12,705 bases of DNA from CALRGE01 sp964365765 (GTDB lineage Bacteria > Patescibacteriota > Gracilibacteria > UBA1369 > 2-02-FULL-48-14): NCBI GenBank assembly GCA_964365765.1, contig CAYIRB010000029.1, forward strand, positions 1 to 12,705, written 5' to 3'. Made by a program: the position numbers and the translations under genes. The notes below the pieces were generated by a model, which was not told where the DNA came from, ran no database searches, and worked only from the letters and a program-made list of their open reading frames with translations. Below, in pieces: positions 6,495 to 12,705 of the stretch (position 1 is the first letter of the stretch; every line of letters begins with the position of its first letter).

Positions 6495-6585
6495 AATAGT
6501 GGTAATTGGGTTAATATTTATTACATGTAGCACATTCGCTGCGCTCATGCGTGCCCTTTTACCACTCAGTGAGAGGTTTCAAGTC

Positions 6586-6612
6586 ATCTCCAATCGCGAC
6601 TATGATTGAGAT
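6586..6612 (-). promoter_or_regulatory. Hairpin in the rpsO-pnp spacer
   Basis: The arms atctccaatc (6586-6595) and gattgagat (6604-6612) pair with one bulged base around an 8-nt loop, in the leader of pnp. In E. coli the pnp leader folds into a hairpin cut by RNase III and bound by PNPase for autoregulation. A comparable role here is inferred from position only; the sequence does not show it. The 195-bp spacer contains no ORF. Confidence 0.4.
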
Positions 6613-6655
6613 TTCCTGTGACCTCGCGCCGAGTTGATGTAAAAGAAGCTAATGC

Positions 6656-6688
6656 TCACGCTACGCGTGACTGCGTGACTGCGTGACT
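6656..6688. repeat. 8-bp tandem repeat (three copies) plus inverted repeat next to the rpsO stop
   Basis: The unit gcgtgact is repeated at 6665-6672, 6673-6680 and 6681-6688, ending one base before the rpsO stop. Upstream, tcacgc (6656-6661) is the inverse of gcgtga (6665-6670), giving a 6-bp stem with a 3-nt loop. The other two copies could form alternative stems. In the transcript this could be an attenuator or a processing site. Confidence 0.7.
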
Positions 6689-6689
6689 G

Positions 6690-6953
6690 TTATTTTCTTA
6701 ATGCCAGTTTGTCGATGATTTTCTCGTACTCATCCTTGTTCTTGGACTTGAGGTACTGGAGGTGACCTCTTCTTTGTCCGACGAGCTTCAAAAGACCTCT
6801 GCGGGAGTGAATATCATTTTTGTGCGTCTTCAGATGATCTGTAAGGTGATTGATTCTTTCCGTAAGAACGGCAACTTGCACTTGAGGACTTCCCGTATCA
6901 TTTTCATGAGTGGCGTACTTCGAGATAAGCTTTTTCTTTTGTTCTCTTTTCAT
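6690..6953 (-). CDS. rpsO: Small ribosomal subunit protein uS15
   Basis: This 87-residue protein of standard length binds the central domain of 16S rRNA. The family signature is intact: THENDTGSPQVQVAVLTERI (15-34), LTDHLKTHKNDIHSRRGLLK (37-56) and VGQRRGHLQYLK (58-69). It has its own promoter (6983-7011) and precedes pnp. There is no Shine-Dalgarno before the ATG. Confidence 0.98.
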   Translation of the reverse strand: MKREQKKKLISKYATHENDTGSPQVQVAVLTERINHLTDHLKTHKNDIHSRRGLLKLVGQRRGHLQYLKSKNKDEYEKIIDKLALRK

Positions 6954-6982
6954 AATTGTTGCTTTTATTACTAAGCAGAGGG

Positions 6983-7011
6983 ATTTTACTGTAATAGTTG
7001 CGCGCGCGCAA
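6983..7011 (-). promoter_or_regulatory. Promoter of the rpsO-pnp operon
   Basis: On the minus strand TTGCGC (7006-7011), a 17-nt spacer and TAAAAT (6983-6988) lie about 30 bases before rpsO. The -35 box falls within a perfect 14-bp palindrome of alternating CG (ttgcgcgcgcgcaa, 6998-7011), which is capable of Z-DNA or cruciform formation. Confidence 0.65.
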
Positions 7012-7026
7012 GCCCATTATTCGGTG

Positions 7027-7055
7027 TTGACCTTATCACTTCCATTAAATATACT
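7027..7055 (+). promoter_or_regulatory. Promoter of mgtE
   Basis: TTGACC (7027-7032), a 17-nt spacer and TATACT (7050-7055) place the transcript start near 7062, about 20 bases before the ATG. The leader is too short for an M-box or other magnesium riboswitch. The promoter is back-to-back with that of rpsO. Confidence 0.75.
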
Positions 7056-7082
7056 CCCACCAGCCAATTTGACCACGCAGGC

Positions 7083-8411
7083 ATGAACAGCGAATTACTG
7101 GCAAGACTGGACTCGGCCTTGGGCGCAAAAGATGATACGGGAGTCAAAAAGCTCTTGGGCAAGAAAGATTTGCCGACTTTGACCTTTTTAATCGAGCATT
7201 TGGCTCGCGGAAAAAGAAAGGTTTTCTCCCTGTTGCCGCCTGAAATCCAAGCACCTTTGGTTTTGAATTTATCCGAGGAAAGCAAAAAGTCGATTCTCCC
7301 ACGCCTCTCCAATACGACATTCGCCAGGTTTTTGCATTTTAATTATGAAGATGACGCGGCGGATATTCTGCAATGGCTGCCAAAAAAACGTTTGAACGGA
7401 ATTTTGGAGAAAATCAAGGAAGACAAGAAGAAAAAAATCGAGAAATTGATGTATTTCGACTCCCAAAGCGCCGGTGGTTTGATGGATTTGAACTTTATTG
7501 TAATGGGCTCCGACGCGAGTTTCAGGGACATTGCCGAAAAAGCGCGTAGCTACCAGCATAAAGAAGGAGTCGCGCCGACGATAGTTGTCAGGAGAGAAGA
7601 GGGTGGAATTCAAGGCTATTTGCCATATAAAAGCCTGATAATGCACAGTCCGAACAAGTCGATTAAATCGCTCGTGCACTCTTTGCCGCTCGTAAACACC
7701 GGAATGGATCAAAAGGACGTGCTCGCGCTGGCGCAAGACACGCGCAGCGAGGTGATAGGCGTGACGGAAGAGACCGGGCAAATCATAGGAATCATTCAAA
7801 TTCAAGACTTGTTGAGAATCGCGGACGAAGAGGCCACCGAGGATGTTTATCAATTCGCCGGAGTGACTGAAGACGAAGATATTTCGGACTCAACCATGGT
7901 CAAAGTGCGCAGACGCTATCTTTGGCTGGTGATTAATTTGGCGACGGCGTTTTTGGCGGCCATGGTCGTTTCACTTTTTGAGGGAACGATAGAGAAAATG
8001 GCCATACTCGCGGCCTACATGCCGATTGTGGCCGGATTGGGAGGCAATGCCGCGACGCAAACGCTGGCCGTCGTAGTGAGAGGTTTGGCTTTGGAAGATA
8101 TTCCGTGGCACGTCGCGAGGAAAATTATTTTCAGGGAGGCGGTAGCCGGAATTTTCAAGGGAGTTTTGGTCGGTTTTATAGCCGGCGTGGTCGCGTTCGC
8201 TTTCGGCAGGTCGCTGAAATTGGGACTTGTTTTGGGATCGGCCATGATTATCAATATGTTTGTCGCGGGATGTTTCGGCGCGGTCATGCCTTTCGTGCTG
8301 AAAAAACTTAAAATAGACCCGGCCGTGTCCAGCTCGATTTTTGTTACGGCCGCCACGGACGTATCCGGTTTTTTCGCGTTTTTGGGCTTAGCCACTCTGT
8401 TCCTGCTATAA
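7083..8411 (+). CDS. mgtE: MgtE-family magnesium transporter
   Basis: This 442-residue inner-membrane Mg2+ channel/transporter has the normal family layout: a helical N-domain (about 1-130), a CBS pair (about 135-260) that senses cytoplasmic Mg2+, a connecting helix, and five membrane helices (about 280-442). Membrane signatures include PIVAGLGGNAATQTLAVVVRG, FREAVAGIFKG, and TAATDVSGFFAFLGLATLF, whose Asp (426) corresponds to the pore Mg2+-binding Asp of the family. The start is set by the promoter at 7027-7055. The stop codon lies inside the -10 box of the next gene. Confidence 0.96.
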   Translation: MNSELLARLDSALGAKDDTGVKKLLGKKDLPTLTFLIEHLARGKRKVFSLLPPEIQAPLVLNLSEESKKSILPRLSNTTFARFLHFNYEDDAADILQWLPKKRLNGILEKIKEDKKKKIEKLMYFDSQSAGGLMDLNFIVMGSDASFRDIAEKARSYQHKEGVAPTIVVRREEGGIQGYLPYKSLIMHSPNKSIKSLVHSLPLVNTGMDQKDVLALAQDTRSEVIGVTEETGQIIGIIQIQDLLRIADEEATEDVYQFAGVTEDEDISDSTMVKVRRRYLWLVINLATAFLAAMVVSLFEGTIEKMAILAAYMPIVAGLGGNAATQTLAVVVRGLALEDIPWHVARKIIFREAVAGIFKGVLVGFIAGVVAFAFGRSLKLGLVLGSAMIINMFVAGCFGAVMPFVLKKLKIDPAVSSSIFVTAATDVSGFFAFLGLATLFLL

Positions 8412-8412
8412 T
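8404..8412 (+). promoter_or_regulatory. Extended -10 promoter inside the mgtE stop, leaderless
   Basis: TGCTATAAT (8404-8412) is a perfect extended -10 and contains the mgtE TAA at 8409-8411. Six bases separate it from the ATG at 8419, so transcription should start on the start codon. No good -35 is visible (TTGGGC at 8382-8387 is 19 nt upstream). Confidence 0.6.
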
Positions 8413-8418
8413 AAGTTT

Positions 8419-9381
8419 ATGAAATACAAGCAAATCATCAAAGACGCTTGGACTTTAACCCAGGAAAATAAAAAACTGATTTGGTATTTCGCTTTTTTGC
8501 CGGCGCTGTTGGAAGCGCTTGTCAGCTTGGTTTACATGACTTATCAGGCGGCCGCCTTTTGGACTTCGCCGTATTTGAGGGAATCTGCGAACAACGGACC
8601 GCATGCCTTTGAAATGGTTGCGAAAGCAGTTGTCAAGATTTTTACAAACAGCGCCGGATTCGGCGTTTTTCTGGTGGTTTTGGTCGCGATAATCCTGGTG
8701 ATGTATTTGTTGTTGCCGGTCTTTTCACAAGGCGCGCTGATTCAGTTAATCACGAAACTCAAGGGAAATCATCCCGTCACCGTTATGGAGGGGATAGGTT
8801 TCGGCTTTACGCGGTTTTTACAGCTTTTTGAATATCACATGGTTGTGAAAACCTTCAGTTTTGTGGGTATTTTAACCGAAGCATCCTTCGCGTTCAGAAA
8901 TTTGGGGCCGGACGCCTTCGCGTTTTTCGTGTGGATTTTCATCTTCTTTCTTGTCGTCGGTTTTATTCTTACCTTGTTTTTTACATATTCGCAGTTTTAT
9001 ATCGTGATTGACAGAAAGGGTGTTTTTCAAAGCATGCTGGCTTCCGGCGGTTTGGTGGTCAGGCAGTGGCAACACACTCTTTTCATGCTTTTTTTGATGG
9101 TTTTGATCTGGGTTCGAATAATAATCAACATGCTTATCGTGCTCTTGATTCCCGCAATTATCGCCGGTTCCATCGCCCTGTTCGCCACTTTTACAATGGC
9201 ACAAGTCGGCATTGTCGTCGGAGTGCTGCTGGGCTCGGTGGCATTATTTTTCGCTTCTTATTTTTTGGGAGTTTTCCATGTGTTCGCCAATACCGTCTGG
9301 ACTTTCACCTTTCTGGAATTAACGACCGAAGACCAAATTGATTTGAGGTCATTGGCTCAAGGCCAGCACCATCAAGAATAA
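8419..9381 (+). CDS. Polytopic membrane protein, unknown function
   Basis: The product is a 320-residue hydrophobic protein with about six membrane segments, near residues 20-45, 80-105, 135-155, 170-195, 215-245 and 250-295. The N-terminus (KYKQIIKDAWTLTQENKKLI) is typical of bacterial YciC/DUF975-like or glycerophosphodiesterase-membrane-domain-like proteins, in which an amphipathic helix precedes long membrane helices. I saw no catalytic motif. The last 33 bases overlap the 3' end of the convergent gene at 9349. It may be transcribed both from mgtE and from its own leaderless promoter. Confidence 0.8.
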   Translation: MKYKQIIKDAWTLTQENKKLIWYFAFLPALLEALVSLVYMTYQAAAFWTSPYLRESANNGPHAFEMVAKAVVKIFTNSAGFGVFLVVLVAIILVMYLLLPVFSQGALIQLITKLKGNHPVTVMEGIGFGFTRFLQLFEYHMVVKTFSFVGILTEASFAFRNLGPDAFAFFVWIFIFFLVVGFILTLFFTYSQFYIVIDRKGVFQSMLASGGLVVRQWQHTLFMLFLMVLIWVRIIINMLIVLLIPAIIAGSIALFATFTMAQVGIVVGVLLGSVALFFASYFLGVFHVFANTVWTFTFLELTTEDQIDLRSLAQGQHHQE

Positions 9382-9924
9382 GGCGTAAGAAACTATAAAG
9401 GCCAAAAGCCTGTAGCTGATTCCGCAGTAGTCGCGGTGGTATTTGACCGCTCCGTGTTTGACTCTGAATATCTCGAATTTTACGATATCCAAAGCGAAAG
9501 TGAAAAAAATGGCCAAGCCCGTGAAGAGCAGTAAATTTTGCGATTGGTAGACTTCCATGAATTTGGCCGGTAAAGAGAGCGAAGGAAGTTTGGATATTTC
9601 GCTTCCAAACACCCAAATGAAAAATATGTGCAGGGCCTGATCCACAAAAAAGGGCCAAGCGGCGCGTTTGCCGGCTTCCCTTCTTTGGTAGATGATTTTA
9701 AGATTGTCCTGGGCGAAGTGCGCCGCGAAAAGCAAAATCAAAAGCCAAAAAGCTTTGAACGTGATCATGTAAGGGAATATCAGAATTCCGCTGAACGCCG
9801 TCACTATCAACGCGTGAACCAAAGTCCCGCGCCAGCTTTCGTGCTTCCACTTGATCAGGGCGTTCGGCTGAAATACGAAGTCCCCGAGCAAGTGCGCGAT
9901 AATGAGGTAAAAAACGGTCATCAT
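9349..9924 (-). CDS. DUF3307-like integral membrane protein
   Basis: This 191-residue protein has about five membrane helices. The N-terminal motif HLLGDFVFQP (11-20) matches the H-x2-GDF-x2-Q signature of DUF3307 proteins, and additional polar residues sit in the membrane core (HALIVTAF, HFAQDNLK, FFVDQALHIFF). The clustered His/Asp/Gln could coordinate a metal or proton, but the family's function is not established. The ATG overlaps the stop of the upstream cyclic-nucleotide-binding gene as ATGA, so translation is coupled. The second Met is an equally possible start. Confidence 0.8.
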   Translation of the reverse strand: MMTVFYLIIAHLLGDFVFQPNALIKWKHESWRGTLVHALIVTAFSGILIFPYMITFKAFWLLILLFAAHFAQDNLKIIYQRREAGKRAAWPFFVDQALHIFFIWVFGSEISKLPSLSLPAKFMEVYQSQNLLLFTGLAIFFTFALDIVKFEIFRVKHGAVKYHRDYCGISYRLLAFIVSYALFLMVLALSQ

Positions 9925-10331
9925 AGTTTCTTTTGGTTTTCAATTTTACGCGACTCGTAGGCCGCTTGAATTTTTCCGGCGATTTCCGGATTTTCATGCA
10001 AAAACGGCGCGAAGTCTTCCTTTTTCAAAATGAAGATTTCACAGTCGGAAAGCGTTTCGGCATCGGCCATTCGAGGCGCGGATTCAATCAGGGCCATCTC
10101 TCCGAAAAAGTCGCCTTCGTTAAGCGTCGCGATTTCTCCTTTTTCATCACTGAGGCGAAGGGTTCCAGACTTGATTATATACATTGATTCGCCAAAGTCA
10201 CCCTTCTTGAAAAGGCTGTAATGCGCGGGGTAAAACTGCATGTTGATGTGATACAAAATGCTTAAGTGCTCATGCTCGCTCAAGCTTTGGAAGAGCGGTA
10301 CCGTTTTGAGAATGCGCAAGACTAAATCCAT
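9921..10331 (-). CDS. Stand-alone cyclic-nucleotide-binding domain (CNBD) protein
   Basis: The product has 136 residues, all accounted for by one CRP-type beta-roll with short flanking helices. It begins with the usual helix (LKTVPLFQSLSEHEHLSILY), then has FKKGDFGESMYIIKSGTLRL, and the phosphate-binding cassette FFGEMALIESAPRMADAET (75-93) with Glu78 and Arg87, the residues that contact the cyclic phosphate in cAMP-binding relatives. There is no HTH or enzyme domain, so it is not a CRP-type transcription factor by itself. It probably acts as a regulatory subunit. The coupled membrane protein downstream is the natural candidate partner; this is inference from context. Confidence 0.92.
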   Translation of the reverse strand: MDLVLRILKTVPLFQSLSEHEHLSILYHINMQFYPAHYSLFKKGDFGESMYIIKSGTLRLSDEKGEIATLNEGDFFGEMALIESAPRMADAETLSDCEIFILKKEDFAPFLHENPEIAGKIQAAYESRKIENQKKL

Positions 10332-10352
10332 GGCATGTTTAAATATCGTTCA

Positions 10353-10381
10353 AGTATACCAGAGAACGGCTCCATTTACAA
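10353..10381 (-). promoter_or_regulatory. Promoter of the CNBD-DUF3307 operon
   Basis: On the minus strand TTGTAA (10376-10381), a 17-nt spacer and TGG-TATACT (extended -10, 10353-10358) lie about 22 bases before the ATG at 10331. The -35 begins only seven bases after the stop of the preceding gene, so some read-through from upstream is likely. Confidence 0.7.
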
Positions 10382-10387
10382 TTCGAT

Positions 10388-11230
10388 TCAGATTGAGTCG
10401 ATGTAGGCCTTGTATTCCTTGATGGCTCTTTCCGCGTCTTTTTGAAGGCGCTCGTGATCCTTCAAAATACCTACCAATGTATCAATATATTGCGCGCTCA
10501 AGTCGAGTTTTTCTTCAACCGCTTCGGTTGGAGCGGGTGTTTTAGCGTCATTCGGAGCGGCGGGAGCTTTAATGTTTTCAGCGGGCTGTTCGCGGCCGGC
10601 GATAAACTGTTTAAAGTCAATAGCGGCGGCTTCGGAAGTCGACGGGAAACCTCTTCGCTCTACCGTATAGTCAAGCACCTCCGCGGGGCATGTAATACCT
10701 TTCTCGGATAATGTACCGAAAGCGGCTGTTGTATCCGTCCTTCTTACCGTATTTTCTGACACGGCCACCGGCTTCACCTGCATTACTTTGTTTTTGTCAG
10801 TCGTCACCAGTGTGTTAATGGCATCTTGCATGTCCTGAAGATCGTGAGTGATATCAACTTCTTTCGCCATGCCGTCAACAAGCGCGGCGGTCGGTTCTTG
10901 TTCGATTTTGATCGCTTTCAAAGCTGTGATACGAGCTCCAAGGCTTTCCAAGCGTTGGTCGGAAATATGTTCCAATGCCCGCGCAAAAGTTTTCTCCGCT
11001 TCGGATTTTTTTGCCGCGGAGACTTCAACGGGTTCCGCAATCAATGAATTTTTCAGTTCCGTGTTAAAACCTTGCGCCAAACCTATGGCTACACCCGATT
11101 CAAGGTCTCCCTTACTGCAGAAATGGATCATGTCTCCGGCTTTCAGGTCGGGGATATCACTCGGAGTTTCCGCCCCTGCTTGCGAGGTCACTAAAGCGCT
11201 TAAGGCCGCGATTTTTAGAATGTTTCTCAT
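10388..11230 (-). CDS. Secreted two-cysteine protein B, unknown family
   Basis: This 280-residue protein has a Sec signal peptide (MRNILKIAALSALVTSQAGA, cleavage about 20/21). It is a diverged paralogue of the gene immediately upstream. Both have one Cys near residue 40, an FNxEL motif about 16 residues later, a long helical middle, the block G-I-x-C-P-x-E-V-x2-Y-x-V-x3-G-F-P (here from 178) and a C-terminal DLSA followed by a helix. Cys38 and Cys181 are the only cysteines and could form a disulfide. A Pro/Ala linker (about 218-240) separates the core from the last helix. The frame extends upstream, but the signal peptide fixes the start at 11230. The start is seven bases after the partner's stop codon. 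Confidence 0.8.
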   Translation of the reverse strand: MRNILKIAALSALVTSQAGAETPSDIPDLKAGDMIHFCSKGDLESGVAIGLAQGFNTELKNSLIAEPVEVSAAKKSEAEKTFARALEHISDQRLESLGARITALKAIKIEQEPTAALVDGMAKEVDITHDLQDMQDAINTLVTTDKNKVMQVKPVAVSENTVRRTDTTAAFGTLSEKGITCPAEVLDYTVERRGFPSTSEAAAIDFKQFIAGREQPAENIKAPAAPNDAKTPAPTEAVEEKLDLSAQYIDTLVGILKDHERLQKDAERAIKEYKAYIDSI

Positions 11231-11237
11231 TGTTTGA

Positions 11238-12050
11238 TTATTTAGATGATGAGTATTTTGTCTGGATGTCTTGTTGCAATCTGTTCGCTCTGAAGCGCTC
11301 CCTTTCAAAGGCTATTCTTAGGGCTGATAATTCCGCTGTAAATAAGGCCTTCAGTGTTCTGAGTTCGCTTGAAGCGTTTGCCGCCGCGCTCAAGTCGACA
11401 GCCTCCGGTAAAAGCGTTTCCGCTTGCGTGTCCGCGCCGCTAATCAATGTGGTAGCCACATCCCCCGCGCCCGGAAAGGCTCCATGCTTCACAACATAAG
11501 ATTCTACTTCGGGAGGACAGTCGATTCCCTTCTTTCCGTACTTTGCGAATGTGTCCGGCACGTCCCGACTGATAACGTCCGCTTCGGTCGTGACAAAACC
11601 CACCGTGTCGTACAATCCGGCGCCACTAATTTCCGAATGGGGATCCAAAACGTTCGACATTTCGGCAATTTGGGCTTTCAAGCGTTTCAGTTTTTCAAAA
11701 GATTCAACGATGGATTGCTCGTCCTCAAGCACAACTTCTCTTTCCACTTTTTTTATTTCCCGTTCAAGACCTGCAAAATCAAGTCCCGCTACGGTTTTTG
11801 CGAATTCGAGCGCCAATGTTCTTTCCAAACCCTGCGTCTCCGCCTTTGTAACCTGTAGAGCGGCGCTTAATTCCCTGTTGAAATCCGTCGTGAGCTTTTG
11901 CAGTTTCGGGTAAGAAACTTCGATTCTGCATCTTTCGGCGACAAGAGGAACCGTGGCACCTGCGTCTTTCTGTTCGGAGGGTTTAGCATCCGCCCCTGTG
12001 GCAACGGTGGCGAGTAAACCGGCCGCCGCTAGTCTTCCTAATCCGTTCAT
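11238..12050 (-). CDS. Secreted two-cysteine protein A, paralogue of the 10388-11230 product
   Basis: The product has 270 residues. The N-terminus MNGLGRLAAAGLLATVATGADA is a Sec signal peptide with likely cleavage at ADA/KP (22/23). The mature part is largely helical and charged (about 45-135, coiled-coil-like). Cys41 and Cys178 are the only cysteines and lie in the same context as in the neighbour (FNREL after the first; GIDCPPEVESYVVKHGAFP around the second). Similarity is clear in these blocks but low elsewhere, so the duplication is old. I recognise no known domain. The promoter at 12078-12105 drives both genes. Confidence 0.8.
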   Translation of the reverse strand: MNGLGRLAAAGLLATVATGADAKPSEQKDAGATVPLVAERCRIEVSYPKLQKLTTDFNRELSAALQVTKAETQGLERTLALEFAKTVAGLDFAGLEREIKKVEREVVLEDEQSIVESFEKLKRLKAQIAEMSNVLDPHSEISGAGLYDTVGFVTTEADVISRDVPDTFAKYGKKGIDCPPEVESYVVKHGAFPGAGDVATTLISGADTQAETLLPEAVDLSAAANASSELRTLKALFTAELSALRIAFERERFRANRLQQDIQTKYSSSK

Positions 12051-12077
12051 ATGTTTGAATTATAAATTTAGTGTCGA

Positions 12078-12105
12078 ACTATATCAAGTTTTTTGAGATT
12101 GTCAA
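12078..12105 (-). promoter_or_regulatory. Promoter of the paired secreted-protein operon
   Basis: On the minus strand TTGACA (12100-12105), a 16-nt spacer and TATAGT (12078-12083) lie about 28 bases before the ATG at 12050. The surrounding sequence resembles the promoter at 260-288, including ACCC before the -35, TTCG after the -10 and TCAAACAT before the ATG. Confidence 0.7.
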
Positions 12106-12142
12106 GGGGTGTTGGGTTTTTGGTACGGTCGGTTTGTGTGGT

Positions 12143-12211
12143 CGCCGCGCAATATGAGTGCGCAAAATGAACAGCTCACGTGTAATTCGCGCCGCGAAAT
12201 ATAAGTACACA
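12143..12211. repeat. Degenerate 22-bp direct repeat in the divergent intergenic region
   Basis: Bases 12143-12164 and 12190-12211 agree at 18 of 22 positions, with core CGCCGCG then AATAT and AGT. They lie between the divergent promoters at 12078-12105 and 12276-12281 and could be regulator-binding sites. The 255-bp intergenic region holds no gene that I can support. Confidence 0.45.
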
Positions 12212-12275
12212 CTCACCCAGTGAATTGTCCAGTCGAAATTGGTGTTTTACTCTGTTAATCGTGTGATTTTTTTGA

Positions 12276-12281
12276 TATAAT
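12276..12281 (+). promoter_or_regulatory. Putative -10 box of the HNH-like gene
   Basis: A perfect TATAAT lies 24 bases before the ATG at 12306. The -35 is poor (TGTTAA at 12253-12258, 17 nt spacing). Confidence 0.45.
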
Positions 12282-12305
12282 TTGTAGACATTAACCCCAC
12301 GTGAA

Positions 12306-12705
12306 ATGAATGATAAAGAATTATTAGAAACTGCATTAATGTACGGCCGGAATGCTCTGGAATGGAGACGAAAATTTGTAGGTTTACTGCCGGAAATAAA
12401 TCGTAGGAAATTGTACGAACGGAAAAACTGCGGAAGTATTTTCGAATTTGCCGCAAAATTCGCCGGATTATCACACGATCAGGTGAGGTTGGCACTGCAT
12501 TTGGAGGAGAGGTTTGCAGAGTTACCGGCATTGCATGGTTTGCTGACGAGCGGAGAGGTCAGCGTTAACAAGTTGGCAAGAGTTGTATCTCTGGCAACTC
12601 CGGAGAATCAGGAAGAACTTTCACAAATTGTTAAAATGCCCAAAAGTGCAGTTGAAACATTTGTTCGTGACGAAAAGTTTACAGGTCTGCCCGGGCAGGA
12701 GCTAA
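12306..12705 (+). CDS. HNH-endonuclease-like protein, DUF222/13E12-type N-terminal region (partial)
   Basis: The N-terminal 133 residues are visible and the gene runs off the right edge. The helical sequence with SGEVSVNKLARVVSLATPEN is typical of the DUF222-like region that precedes a C-terminal HNH nuclease domain in 13E12-type proteins, often repeated in a genome. The catalytic HNH part is outside the window, so nuclease activity is inferred. The end of the visible part, EKFTGLPGQEL, matches the relic at 300-395, which suggests that copies have spread and decayed in this genome. Confidence 0.65.
   Translation, partial: MNDKELLETALMYGRNALEWRRKFVGLLPEINRRKLYERKNCGSIFEFAAKFAGLSHDQVRLALHLEERFAELPALHGLLTSGEVSVNKLARVVSLATPENQEELSQIVKMPKSAVETFVRDEKFTGLPGQEL

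Noticed and set aside
7056..7082. Magnesium riboswitch before mgtE
   Set aside because: The leader from the predicted start site is only about 20 nt, too short for an M-box or ykkC-type fold.
7269..7853. Minus-strand 194-residue ORF inside mgtE
   Set aside because: It overlaps the conserved N-domain and CBS domains of MgtE, with no promoter or family resemblance.
9921..10331. CRP/FNR transcription factor
   Set aside because: The protein ends after the beta-roll and a short helix; no helix-turn-helix domain follows.

Overview
The window reads as a chromosomal segment of a Patescibacteria/CPR-like bacterium, perhaps near Peregrinibacteria. This is inference: the genes are short and tightly packed with overlapping stops, none of the start codons I examined has a clear Shine-Dalgarno sequence, several genes look leaderless, and secreted or lipid-anchored proteins of unknown family are common. 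TGA is used as a normal stop, which argues against the UGA-recoding Gracilibacteria/Absconditabacteria. No CRISPR array, rRNA, complete transposase or phage gene is visible.

Region 1-1000: a partial lipoprotein gene with a 15-bp tandem repeat runs off the left edge on the minus strand. Next come a degraded fragment of an HNH-endonuclease-like gene, a 128-bp imperfect inverted-repeat element and a small Cys-rich lipoprotein gene. Bases 229-577 hold no intact gene, only a promoter, the relic and the inverted repeat.

Region 987-2308: a LysE-type exporter and uracil-DNA glycosylase converge with overlapping stop codons. Region 2370-3690 is a decay zone around tRNA-Gly(GCC): the C-terminal part of a uridine phosphorylase, a frameshifted unknown gene and the N-terminal stub of a nitroreductase. 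Region 3718-4313 is a complete type II toxin-antitoxin operon (Phd/YefM-like and RelE-like) with a perfect 22-bp palindromic operator and a bidirectional terminator.

Region 4341-8411 is housekeeping: rpsO-pnp on the minus strand, with a structured spacer, and mgtE reading away from rpsO from a back-to-back promoter pair. A polytopic membrane protein follows mgtE; its -10 box contains the mgtE stop codon. On the minus strand a stand-alone cyclic-nucleotide-binding-domain protein is translationally coupled to a DUF3307-like membrane protein (9349-10331).

Region 10388-12105 is an operon of two diverged paralogous secreted proteins that share a two-cysteine architecture. The window ends inside an HNH/DUF222-like gene, whose visible C-terminal stretch matches the relic near the left edge.

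The most notable points are the recurrent leaderless promoter module (-10 box exactly 6 nt before the ATG), the paired secreted two-cysteine proteins, the CNBD/DUF3307 coupling, a promoter/leader element shared by two distant secreted-protein genes, and the HNH relic with its neighbouring inverted repeat.
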